NCBI RefSeq assembly: GCF_025770725.1 | Contig: NZ_JANZKZ010000001.1 | Coordinates: 620,001 to 684,000 of the forward strand | Source: Sulfurospirillum oryzae | GTDB lineage: Bacteria > Campylobacterota > Campylobacteria > Campylobacterales > Sulfurospirillaceae | Direction of reading: 5' to 3' | DNA length: 64,000 nt | Made by a program: the position numbers and the translations under genes | Shown here: one piece after another, positions 35,387-43,396 of the stretch | How the letters are laid out: each line of letters starts with the position of its first letter | Numbering within the stretch: position 1 is the stretch's first letter | The notes under the pieces: model-generated | Database searches by the model: none | Seen by the model: the letters and a program-made list of their open reading frames with translations, nothing else | Told to the model about the DNA's origin: nothing

Positions 35387-36588
35387 ACGTACGCTTTTTC
35401 CAACGCAATCAAATCATCAAAACTTTCACGTTGGCGAATCAGGCGATCTTCTCCCTTTTCGAGTGCCACCTCAGCCACACGCGTACGGGTATTGTAGTTA
35501 CTGCTCATCGTAAATCCATACGCACCAGCACTTTTTACAATCAACAAATCATCATGCTCAAGAGCTGGTAATTCAATGTTTTTCGCAAAAAAGTCACCAC
35601 TCTCACAAATAGGTCCAACAACATCGCAAACCGTTGTCTCTTTCCCTTCTTTACCCTCAACTTCTATGGCATGATACGCCTGATAAAGACTTGGGCGAAT
35701 AAGATCGTTCATAGCACCATCAACGATCACAAAACGTTTAAATCCATTGTGTTTTTCATAAAGCACTTTTGTTAAAAAATATCCGCAATCTCCAACCAAA
35801 TAACGACCTGGTTCGCACACGAGTGTCACATCAAGACCGCTCAACGCACTAAAGATTGACTGTGCATACTCATAAAGAGCAATGGTTTCTTCGTCTTTGT
35901 ACTGAATTCCTATACCACCACCTACATCAAAAAACTTAATGTCAATATTTAAAGCTTTAAGGTTTCGCAATAGGTTTGCTAAAACAAGTGCTGCTTCTCT
36001 AAATGGCTCAACCTCAGTAATCTGGCTACCAATGTGAAAATGAATACCCACAGGATCAAGGCAAGCCGCATTTTTCGCATGAATATACATACGTTTTGCA
36101 CTCTCTAAATCCACACCAAATTTATTTTCGTGAAGTCCTGTTGAGATATACGGATGTGTTTTAGGATCGATATTTGGATTGACGCGAATACTAATACGAG
36201 CAACCACACCCAATTTTTGAGCGATCATCTCAACGCGATTCATCTCTTCTTCGCTCTCAAGGTTAATCATCAAAATATCATTAGCAAGTGCTTCCTCGAT
36301 CTCATCGTCTCTTTTACCCACACCGCTAAAAATAATTTTATATTTTGGAATACCCGCATATAAAGCGCGCTTGACTTCACCAATGGAAACACAATCACAC
36401 CCAGCCCCTAGGTTTGCCATGTGTTTTAAAACAGAAAGATTTGAATTTGATTTTACGGCAAAGCAAATAAGAGATTTGCGTGCTTTAAAGACCTCTTTGA
36501 GAGATGAAAACTTTTGAGCAATGGTATCAAAATCATAAACGTATAAAGGAGTACCATATTTTTGTGCTAATGCAGAGAATTTCGCCAT
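35383..36588 (-). CDS. lysA: Diaminopimelate decarboxylase
   Basis: 401 aa. PLP barrel with the lysine in CFAVKSNSNLSVL (K near 46), HIGSQI, DVGGGIGI, CEPGRYLVG and the catalytic Cys in VGPICESGDFFA. Converts meso-diaminopimelate to lysine. Its stop overlaps the HAD start by 4 bases. The 97 bases upstream (36589-36685) contain no gene. Confidence 0.97.
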   Translation of the reverse strand: MAKFSALAQKYGTPLYVYDFDTIAQKFSSLKEVFKARKSLICFAVKSNSNLSVLKHMANLGAGCDCVSIGEVKRALYAGIPKYKIIFSGVGKRDDEIEEALANDILMINLESEEEMNRVEMIAQKLGVVARISIRVNPNIDPKTHPYISTGLHENKFGVDLESAKRMYIHAKNAACLDPVGIHFHIGSQITEVEPFREAALVLANLLRNLKALNIDIKFFDVGGGIGIQYKDEETIALYEYAQSIFSALSGLDVTLVCEPGRYLVGDCGYFLTKVLYEKHNGFKRFVIVDGAMNDLIRPSLYQAYHAIEVEGKEGKETTVCDVVGPICESGDFFAKNIELPALEHDDLLIVKSAGAYGFTMSSNYNTRTRVAEVALEKGEDRLIRQRESFDDLIALEKAYV

Positions 36589-36685
36589 TTTGAACCTTAA
36601 TGAAGGGTACCGCTAGGAAGACCCGTTGGATAACAATATTTATCCATTCTATCAAAAAGTTCAACAAAAAATGATTAAACCTCTT

Positions 36686-37744
36686 TTAGCGTTTCGCGTA
36701 AAAATGAAGTGCCGTAAAAAAAAGAAGCACGATTGGCAATAAAATAGCAATTTCAGAAATGACAACACCATTAGCACTTAAACGACTCAGCAAGAAAAGT
36801 CCGCTCCACGTAACGAGTGTGACAAAGGCAAACGAAGAAGCAATGAGTGCCATATTGAAATAGCGTCCCATCATTGGGGCTTTATAATATAAAATCACGA
36901 TTAAGAAAGGAGCAAAAAATGGGAAAAATATCTGGTAAAAAAGTGTGGCTTTAATCTTACTTGTATTAACACCTTGATCACCAAAAAAGTGCAATGCATC
37001 AATACCGTCCATGATAGAAAGTGCATACTCACTTTGGTAAATATTATCCATAATTTTAGGTTTAAAATTCTCCATCATTTTGAGTTTTTCTACATTTTCT
37101 GTGCGAAATCCCGGATCGTCCAATGATGAAACATGCGGCTTATAGACAATGCTTACATGCTCTAAAATCCAGTGATTATCGATAAATGAAGCAACAGAGG
37201 CACGAATAATTTTCGTCAAATCGACATTGTCCACTTCAAAAATTGTCACATCATATCCCACTTGTTTTAATGGATCAAGTTTTTTAAAATAGACATATTG
37301 ATTATTGTTTTTTAAGAAAAGGTCTTCGGAGCTATTGGAAATACGGTTGTATTTTTTAAGGTTTGAACTGTACTCATTCGCATAAGCAAATTCAGTACAA
37401 TTTAGCCCAATATAAACCATTGTAAGCCCTAAAGACGCAATAAAAAAAGGACGAACGAGTGCTTTTTTGCTAATGCTTGATGCATACATACAAATAAGCT
37501 CATTTGATTTAATCATGCTAAAGTACGTCACAATCATACCAAAAACGATGGAGAGAGGAAGCACGTAATTGACAGCATTCATGCCTTGAAAAAGAGCATA
37601 AAGTATCTGTAAATTGGCAGAATCTGGAATATTATTGTAGTTGGTCAGGAGATCAACACCCACATAGAAGAGATCAAGCGCTATAAAAATAACAAAGAAA
37701 TTTTTGAGATAATTTTTAACAATATATTTCTCAAAAAGTTTCAT
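36686..37744 (-). CDS. LptF/LptG family lipopolysaccharide export permease
   Basis: 352 aa. Three membrane helices in the first 120 residues, a periplasmic beta domain (about 130-260) and three more helices at the end: the YjgP/YjgQ topology. With LptBC these proteins pull LPS from the inner membrane. Sequence does not tell LptF from LptG, and the partner permease is not in the window. Its start overlaps pth by 4 bases, the pth-permease-lysA order I recall in C. jejuni. Confidence 0.88.
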   Translation of the reverse strand: MKLFEKYIVKNYLKNFFVIFIALDLFYVGVDLLTNYNNIPDSANLQILYALFQGMNAVNYVLPLSIVFGMIVTYFSMIKSNELICMYASSISKKALVRPFFIASLGLTMVYIGLNCTEFAYANEYSSNLKKYNRISNSSEDLFLKNNNQYVYFKKLDPLKQVGYDVTIFEVDNVDLTKIIRASVASFIDNHWILEHVSIVYKPHVSSLDDPGFRTENVEKLKMMENFKPKIMDNIYQSEYALSIMDGIDALHFFGDQGVNTSKIKATLFYQIFFPFFAPFLIVILYYKAPMMGRYFNMALIASSFAFVTLVTWSGLFLLSRLSANGVVISEIAILLPIVLLFFTALHFYAKR

Positions 37745-38316
37745 ACGTTATCCCCATCACACAATGTTTGTTTAAGGGAGTATTGTAGCGAAACTTCTTT
37801 TAAATCGTTCGTGAGCAATGCTTTAATACTTTTTTTTACATGTAAAAGAATTTCAGGTAAAAATTCTCTTTGGCATGCTGAAAAATCAGAGAGCACATAC
37901 TTTGCTACATCGCTTTTATGTGAGGGCTTACCAATGCCGATGCGTACTCTTATATACTCAGCCCCAATATGCGCATCAATGGAGCGGAGGCCATTATGTC
38001 CACCGTGCCCACCACCTATTTTAAAACGCACGGTTCCAAATGGCAGGTCTAAATCATCATGAATTACAATAATTTGATCGGGTTTAAAGTAGTCATCAAC
38101 TGCACGAACACTCTCTCCAGAGAGATTCATATACGTTGTTGGTTTGAGAAGTAGCATTGAAGGAGCCTTAAAAAGCTCTCCTTTAAAATTTGCTTTGGTG
38201 ATTTTTTCACAGGAAGTTTGGTCATCGAGCAGAGCATCGATGACCATAAAACCGACATTATGCCGATTGTTTTTGTATTGTAAGTCTGGATTTCCAAGCC
38301 CTACGATCAGTGTCAT
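37741..38316 (-). CDS. pth: Peptidyl-tRNA hydrolase
   Basis: 191 aa. Motifs LIVGLGNPDLQYKNNRHNVGF (catalytic His near 19), KPTTYMNLSGESV, IVIHDDLDLPFG and GGGHGGHNGLRSI. Releases peptides from stalled peptidyl-tRNA; essential. It follows rplY by 8 bases. The palindrome at 37835-37846 encodes LLHVKKS near the variable C-terminus. Confidence 0.97.
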   Translation of the reverse strand: MTLIVGLGNPDLQYKNNRHNVGFMVIDALLDDQTSCEKITKANFKGELFKAPSMLLLKPTTYMNLSGESVRAVDDYFKPDQIIVIHDDLDLPFGTVRFKIGGGHGGHNGLRSIDAHIGAEYIRVRIGIGKPSHKSDVAKYVLSDFSACQREFLPEILLHVKKSIKALLTNDLKEVSLQYSLKQTLCDGDNV

Positions 38317-38324
38317 ATTGAGCG

Positions 38325-38861
38325 TTACTTCGCTTTAATAACTCCGGCAACAGAAACTCTTGTTTCATCCATTACTTTTACGTTAGCTGGAACTTGAATA
38401 TCACGTACCAAAACAGTAGCGCCAACATCGAGTCCACTTACGTCAACAATAAAGCTGTTTGGTAAGTTTTCTGCTGTACATTTAACCGCTAAACGTTTTT
38501 TAGATTGGATAAGAACACCTTTGTTTTTTGTGCCCACTGGAATACCTTCAAGAACAACAGGAACCAAATATTTAGTCAAAACACCTGGAAGTGCTATACG
38601 TAAATCTACATGTAAAAGGTTGCTGTTTACTGGATCTTTTTGGTAATCTTGGATCACAACATTGTACTCTTTACCAGATACTTTCACTGGGAAAATAAGA
38701 GTCTCTTTATTCTTCGCTGCTTTGATAAATTCGTTTGCTTTAAATGCAGCATTGATGTTTTCTTCACCCTTACCGTAAATGTTTGCAATTAGATATCCAT
38801 CTCTACGAAGCGCTTTAGTAGCCTTTTTTTCGATACTATCTCTAATGATGCCTTCTAACAT
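38325..38861 (-). CDS. rplY: 50S ribosomal protein L25/general stress protein Ctc
   Basis: 178 aa. N-terminal L25 domain (1-90), which binds 5S rRNA, plus the C-terminal TL5/Ctc domain (about 95-178) with [17 protein letters not shown] and [20 protein letters not shown]. First gene of the long run down to dxs. A degenerate palindrome (CTACATGTAAAA, 38607) encodes LLHVDL in a conserved L25 strand. Confidence 0.95.
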   Translation of the reverse strand: MLEGIIRDSIEKKATKALRRDGYLIANIYGKGEENINAAFKANEFIKAAKNKETLIFPVKVSGKEYNVVIQDYQKDPVNSNLLHVDLRIALPGVLTKYLVPVVLEGIPVGTKNKGVLIQSKKRLAVKCTAENLPNSFIVDVSGLDVGATVLVRDIQVPANVKVMDETRVSVAGVIKAK

Positions 38862-38927
38862 AGTTTTCCTTTATAAAAAATAAGGGTACAATTCTACAAA
38901 ACTGAACCTAAAAACTGCATAAATCTT

Positions 38928-40130
38928 TTACTGCTTTAATCCAATGATGTCTTTATCGGTCTCTTTAAGCTCTCTAAGACTTACACGTGTATCTTCTTTA
39001 CGTGTCTGTTTTTGAGTTTTATCCGCATCATAAAAATCAAGAGCCATCGTAATATCATTGCGACTGGTAGAAGCTTGAATAGCATTTTCTCTTGAAATTT
39101 TACCCTCAGCATACAATCCTAAAAGGGCTTGATCAAATGTTTGCGTTTTATAAACATCTTTTCCTTCTTTGATCGCATCAGGAATTTCACTCTCTCTATC
39201 TTCTAAAATCAACGCTTCAATTCGGGCATTTTTAACCAAAATTTCTACTGCTGCTGTTCGTCCATTATCAACTGTTTTGACAAGTCTTTGGGCAATAACG
39301 CCTTGCAAAACTGAAGCCAAGGACATTTTTATACGATTTTGCTCACTGCCAGGGAACATTCCAATAATACGGCCAACCGTCTCTTTAGCATCCACCGTAT
39401 GCAGTGTCGAAAGGACTAAGTGACCTGTTTCAGCTGCATGCATCGCTGTTTCAATGGTCTCAAGATCGCGCATCTCACCGACTAAGATAACATCGGGATC
39501 TTCACGAAGTGCGGCGCGTAAAGCATCTGAAAAAGAGATAGCATCTTGCCCAATTGCACGCTGATTGACCACACATAACTCATCTTTATAGATAAATTCT
39601 ACGGGATCTTCAATGGTGATAATATGTTTTTTTTGTGTCTTATTGATACGGTTAATCATCGACGCCAATGTCGTTGTTTTACCACATCCTGTAGGTCCTG
39701 TTACCAAGATAAGCCCACGAGGAAGATCACAGAGTGAATTAATAATATCAGGCAGATGAAGTGACTCGATAGTCGGAAGTACCATAGGAATCGTTCTAAA
39801 AACCGCTGAAACACCATCGACTTGAAAGAACATATTAACACGAAAACGGTACTCATCGTTGAGCTTAAAGGTAAAGTCGATATTTTTTTTCTCAACTAAT
39901 TCAGGAAAACGACTTCGCAAAAGCTCTTTTGCCAAAGTGAGCCCATCTTGATAGGCGAGAACTTCTTTGGAAAAAGAGACAATTTCACCGTTAATTCGTC
40001 CTCTAATCGTTGTTCCCGTTTTTACATGTAAATCACTTCCTCGATGTTCTACTAGTTTACTGAGATAAAATCTCAGCTTTTTGGTCATCTCAAACGTAAG
40101 CTCACTAACGTTTACTGCCTCTTTTTGCAT
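38928..40130 (-). CDS. PilT/PilU-type retraction ATPase
   Basis: 400 aa. Type II/IV secretion ATPase: N-terminal PAS-like domain (HRGSDLHVKTGTTIRGRING), Walker A GPTGCGKTTT, Asp box IITIEDPVEFIY, Walker B DPDVILVGEMRD and His box ETGHLVLSTLHT. Closest to PilT/PilU, which power pilus retraction. The usual AIRNLIRE motif is not evident; EDRESEIPDAIKEG nearby suggests PilU. No pilin or assembly gene is near; it follows tal. The palindrome at 40021-40032 encodes LHVK within the SDLHVK motif. Confidence 0.88.
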   Translation of the reverse strand: MQKEAVNVSELTFEMTKKLRFYLSKLVEHRGSDLHVKTGTTIRGRINGEIVSFSKEVLAYQDGLTLAKELLRSRFPELVEKKNIDFTFKLNDEYRFRVNMFFQVDGVSAVFRTIPMVLPTIESLHLPDIINSLCDLPRGLILVTGPTGCGKTTTLASMINRINKTQKKHIITIEDPVEFIYKDELCVVNQRAIGQDAISFSDALRAALREDPDVILVGEMRDLETIETAMHAAETGHLVLSTLHTVDAKETVGRIIGMFPGSEQNRIKMSLASVLQGVIAQRLVKTVDNGRTAAVEILVKNARIEALILEDRESEIPDAIKEGKDVYKTQTFDQALLGLYAEGKISRENAIQASTSRNDITMALDFYDADKTQKQTRKEDTRVSLRELKETDKDIIGLKQ

Positions 40131-40142
40131 CGGATTTCCTTG

Positions 40143-41141
40143 CTATTTGAGTTCGTCTAAAATCTCCACAAAAGCCTCTTTAAAGGCACTAAGGCCTTCA
40201 TCCATTAATTCATCACACACCACTTTCATATCAACACTATTCGCAGCAAGTGAGTGAAAAAAGTTTTCAATCCAATCTGATCTTAAATCAACGGCAAAAC
40301 TCTCTTTACCCGAAGCGATAAAGGCTTTAATGGTACCAAGAGGTGCTGTATTAATTGAATTTTCAAGCAAAAGTTCTTTAATATAATAATCAGGACTTAG
40401 CTCATCACCTTTAACGCCTGTGCTGGCAAACAATGCTCTCACGTTAGGCAAATGGGCACTTTGAATCAACTCATAGCAGCGCATCGCATTCATGATGCCT
40501 ACACGGGAGGTTACAAAGTCAAGTTTTTTAAGTTGCTCATCAAGTTTACGATCAAAACGGCTCACAAAAATGCTAATAACCGCTTGAGGAAGTTTGGAAC
40601 AACCTTTTTGTTTCAATATTTCATTCGCACGTGCAAAAGCCTCTAAACACCCTTTCGTTTGCGCATCAGAAAAAATGAGCGTTGCATTAACGTTAATGCC
40701 TTCACTCAAAAGTGCTTCCATTGCAATGAAGCCTTCCTCAGTTGCAGGCACTTTGATCATGACATTGGGGTAACCAATCGCTTTAAAAAGTCGCTTTCCT
40801 TCTTCAACGGTCTCAGTAGCATCGTCACACAAGAAAGGGTCTACTTCAATGCTAATAAAACCATCATCCCCTTTTTCATAGAGTGGCAAGAGTTTTTTAG
40901 CCGCACGCTGAATATCTCCAATGGCAAGTGCTTCATAAATCTCTTTGGCAGATTTCTCCTGAAGCTTTGCCTTATCCTCAGCATACGCGGGTGAACCTAA
41001 AAAGGCAGACTTAAAAATCGAAGGATTACTGGTTGCCGCATTAACAATATTTTTTTCGATCAATTCACCAAATTCGCCTTCAAGAAAGCTACGCTCAACA
41101 AAATCACACCACAAAGAAAATTTCAAATCATTGTTATACAT
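40143..41141 (-). CDS. tal: Transaldolase
   Basis: 332 aa. The Schiff-base lysine lies in PNVMIKVPATEEGF; NAATSNPSIFKSAFL and SRVGIMNAMRCYELI also fit. It moves a dihydroxyacetone unit between sugar phosphates in the non-oxidative pentose pathway. Longer than TalB-core enzymes, like other epsilonproteobacterial members. It lies 12 bases after serB, matching tal-serB pairing in C. jejuni as I remember it. Confidence 0.93.
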   Translation of the reverse strand: MYNNDLKFSLWCDFVERSFLEGEFGELIEKNIVNAATSNPSIFKSAFLGSPAYAEDKAKLQEKSAKEIYEALAIGDIQRAAKKLLPLYEKGDDGFISIEVDPFLCDDATETVEEGKRLFKAIGYPNVMIKVPATEEGFIAMEALLSEGINVNATLIFSDAQTKGCLEAFARANEILKQKGCSKLPQAVISIFVSRFDRKLDEQLKKLDFVTSRVGIMNAMRCYELIQSAHLPNVRALFASTGVKGDELSPDYYIKELLLENSINTAPLGTIKAFIASGKESFAVDLRSDWIENFFHSLAANSVDMKVVCDELMDEGLSAFKEAFVEILDELK

Positions 41142-41153
41142 TATTTCACTCTT

Positions 41154-41774
41154 TTAAATAAATTGGAGAAGATTACGCATATCTTTCTCATCGATCACAA
41201 CATTCGCCGCATTTTTCAAAATCGGCTTTGCACAAAATGCCACTTTTTTAGCAGCACACTCAAACATCGAGATATCATTTGCTCCATCGCCAACAGCGAT
41301 AGTATTTTCATAACTTACATGTAAAAGGTTTTGCACGCGTCTGAGCATATCGCCTTTGGAAAAGCCAAACATCATATCGCCCCCAACAAGTCCACTTAAA
41401 TGACCATCCCTTGCATGCAATACATTGGCAAAATCCGCATCGAATCCTAAAATTTCTTTCGCAGGTGTGGTTGCAATACGAAATCCGCCGCTGAAAACAA
41501 TGACGGTATAACCTTTCGCTTTAAGCCCTGCAATCGTCTCATAGGCTCCTTTCATCAAAGGGAGGGCATGACAAATCTCTTCAGCTTTTCTTGCATTCAT
41601 TCCTTTTAATAGCCCTACACGTGTTGTTAAACTCTCAAAAAAATCAAGCTCACCACGCATTGCAGCTTCCGTAATCATTGAAACTTCTTTTTCAACACCA
41701 TGTTCTTTTGCTAAAAAATCGATTGTTTCACCATCCATGAGTGTTGAATCAAAATCAAAAACACACAACTTCAT
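41154..41774 (-). CDS. serB: Phosphoserine phosphatase
   Basis: 206 aa. HAD motifs: DFDSTLMDGETID (two aspartates), VFSGGFRIA and VGDGANDISMF. Last step of serine synthesis. It has the compact SerB form without an ACT domain. First gene of serB-tal-pilT/U, with a promoter just upstream. The TTACATGTAA at 41315 gives LLHVSYENT, close to the motif IV region. Confidence 0.95.
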   Translation of the reverse strand: MKLCVFDFDSTLMDGETIDFLAKEHGVEKEVSMITEAAMRGELDFFESLTTRVGLLKGMNARKAEEICHALPLMKGAYETIAGLKAKGYTVIVFSGGFRIATTPAKEILGFDADFANVLHARDGHLSGLVGGDMMFGFSKGDMLRRVQNLLHVSYENTIAVGDGANDISMFECAAKKVAFCAKPILKNAANVVIDEKDMRNLLQFI

Positions 41775-41807
41775 CCAAATCGCTCCTTCGTTGCTATTAG
41801 AGCATTT

Positions 41808-41813
41808 ATTATA
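41808..41813 (-). promoter_or_regulatory. Putative extended -10 promoter for serB
   Basis: TTGCTATAAT on the minus strand, 34 bases from the serB ATG, inside the 150-base divergent region. Confidence 0.5.
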
Positions 41814-41890
41814 GCAATATCTTGCTTAGGTAAAAAAATCTCCTGCATTAGCTTCAGAGAAATGACCTACCATGTTTTTCGCGTTTAAGT

Positions 41891-41896
41891 TATAAT
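41891..41896 (+). promoter_or_regulatory. Putative -10 box for the MetF-like gene
   Basis: TATAAT, 29 bases before the ATG at 41925. Its ribosome site is weak (GGAAAAAAA). Confidence 0.5.
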
Positions 41897-41924
41897 ACGC
41901 AAAAGTTCACTCTATGGAAAAAAA

Positions 41925-42839
41925 ATGACCGAATCTTTTATTGAAAAACTGAAACATGATGCCTTTTTAACACTCGAAACCACACCAATGCATGAACCAA
42001 CTTTTGAGCCTATTATCGAAAAAATAGCTCAGTTTGAGTTAGATACTAAAGTCGATGGATTTAGCACCACCGACAACCCTCTAGCACGATTGAAGTATAA
42101 TGCTCTTTTTGGCGCACTCAAACTTCAAACACGTTTTGCCAAGCCTGTGATTGCAACCATGAGTATGCGAGATCGCAATAAAGTAGCACTTCAGTCTGAT
42201 CTTTTGGGCGCAAACGAGTACGATTTACGAACGATTCTCTGCCTTACAGGAGATCCTGCCAGTGCCAGTGACCAACCTTCGCTCAAAGGTGTTTTTGAGG
42301 GCAACAGTACGCTTCTTTTAGATATGATTCAATGCTTCAACGCAGGCATTGATTACTCAGGAAAGCCATTTAAAATACAGCCTAAGCCGATTTATCCCTT
42401 TTCCGTCTGCAACGCACATGCTAACACACCTAAAAATTTGATGAAAAAGATGGCAACGAAAGTGGAGCATGGGGCTGTTGGAATTATCACACAACCGGTA
42501 TACAGCGTTGAAAATGCCAAAATGCTTTTAAATCTTTTAAAAGATGCCAAAACGGAATTGAACAAAGAGCAGAGTCAAACGCAACTTATTTTAGGATTTT
42601 TTCCGATTGTAAAACTGCGTACCGCTCAATTTTTAGCCGCACACGTTCCAGGCATTCATGTACCACCTATCTGGATGGACAAGCTTGCACACGCTAAAAA
42701 AATTAGTGAAGAAGAAGAGCGAAAAGTGGGTTTTGAACTTTCACTAAATGCCTTTTTAGAACTGAAAAAAGTACATCCGAAAATTCATATTATGAGTGCT
42801 AATAACTTTGAGCTTGTGGCAGATTTATTGAAATATTAA
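41925..42839 (+). CDS. Methylenetetrahydrofolate reductase-like protein
   Basis: 304 aa, slightly longer than bacterial MetF. The TIM barrel of the MTHFR family is suggested by LETTPMHEPTF, DGFSTTDNPLARL, LLGANEYDLRTILCLTGDPAS, VEHGAVGIITQPVYSVENA and LGFFPIVKLRTAQFLAAHVPG. MetF reduces methylene- to methyl-tetrahydrofolate using FAD. It could be a second, divergent MTHFR or one acting with other partners. It stands alone between serB and the chemotaxis genes, and a strong hairpin follows its stop. Confidence 0.75.
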   Translation: MTESFIEKLKHDAFLTLETTPMHEPTFEPIIEKIAQFELDTKVDGFSTTDNPLARLKYNALFGALKLQTRFAKPVIATMSMRDRNKVALQSDLLGANEYDLRTILCLTGDPASASDQPSLKGVFEGNSTLLLDMIQCFNAGIDYSGKPFKIQPKPIYPFSVCNAHANTPKNLMKKMATKVEHGAVGIITQPVYSVENAKMLLNLLKDAKTELNKEQSQTQLILGFFPIVKLRTAQFLAAHVPGIHVPPIWMDKLAHAKKISEEEERKVGFELSLNAFLELKKVHPKIHIMSANNFELVADLLKY

Positions 42840-42847
42840 AGTTTACA

Positions 42848-42883
42848 TGTAACGAGCCAAACGGTGAAGTTTGGCTCGTTACA
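42848..42883. terminator. Hairpin terminator between the MetF-like gene and cheW, fused to an iterated palindrome
   Basis: 15-base perfect arms (left at 42848-42862, TGTAACGAGCCAAAC) with loop GGTGAA. The outer five bases of the left arm are the right half of a TTACATGTAA copy at 42843-42852. Convergent genes on both sides; weak T-run. Confidence 0.8.
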
Positions 42884-42887
42884 AACA

Positions 42888-43382
42888 TTAAAAATCGCGT
42901 TTTAAAAGTTGTTCAACTTTTAAAATTGTTAAGATATTTTCTTCGCGCATACCAATTCCATAAACCAACCCTTTTTCAGCATGGATTGTCTCAGGCGGTG
43001 GTCCAATACGACTACTTTTAATGCGAATTGCCTCAGTCAAACGATCAATAACAAAGCCAGCCGTGTTATCTTTGCCCTTCATCACAATGTAGCGTGTATC
43101 TTCGGTTACTTTGACAGGATCCATCTTAAACTTACTTCTAAGATCAATCAAAGGGATAACGCTTCCTCTTAAGTTAAAAACACCCAAGATATAAGTTGGC
43201 ACACTCGGAACCCTTGTGTATTCAATCGGTTTGATAATCTCTTGAATACTCAAAATGGGTACTGCATACTCTTCTTGTCCTATAATAAATCCAACAAGTT
43301 GAATAACATCATCCTCTTTTTTGTGTGGCTCATCAACTTGTTGTTGCTGTTTTTGAAGAATTTGATTTAATTTATCGTTCAT
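42888..43382 (-). CDS. cheW: Chemotaxis coupling protein CheW
   Basis: 164 aa. One CheW domain (about 28-160): VQLVGFIIGQEEYAVPI, VPTYILGVFNLRGSVIPLIDL, GFVIDRL. The N-terminal 25 residues are charged and glutamine-rich. It couples receptors to CheA. It is 14 bases after cheA and ends the operon. Confidence 0.95.
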   Translation of the reverse strand: MNDKLNQILQKQQQQVDEPHKKEDDVIQLVGFIIGQEEYAVPILSIQEIIKPIEYTRVPSVPTYILGVFNLRGSVIPLIDLRSKFKMDPVKVTEDTRYIVMKGKDNTAGFVIDRLTEAIRIKSSRIGPPPETIHAEKGLVYGIGMREENILTILKVEQLLKRDF

Positions 43383-43396
43383 CGTGACTTCCCCAC

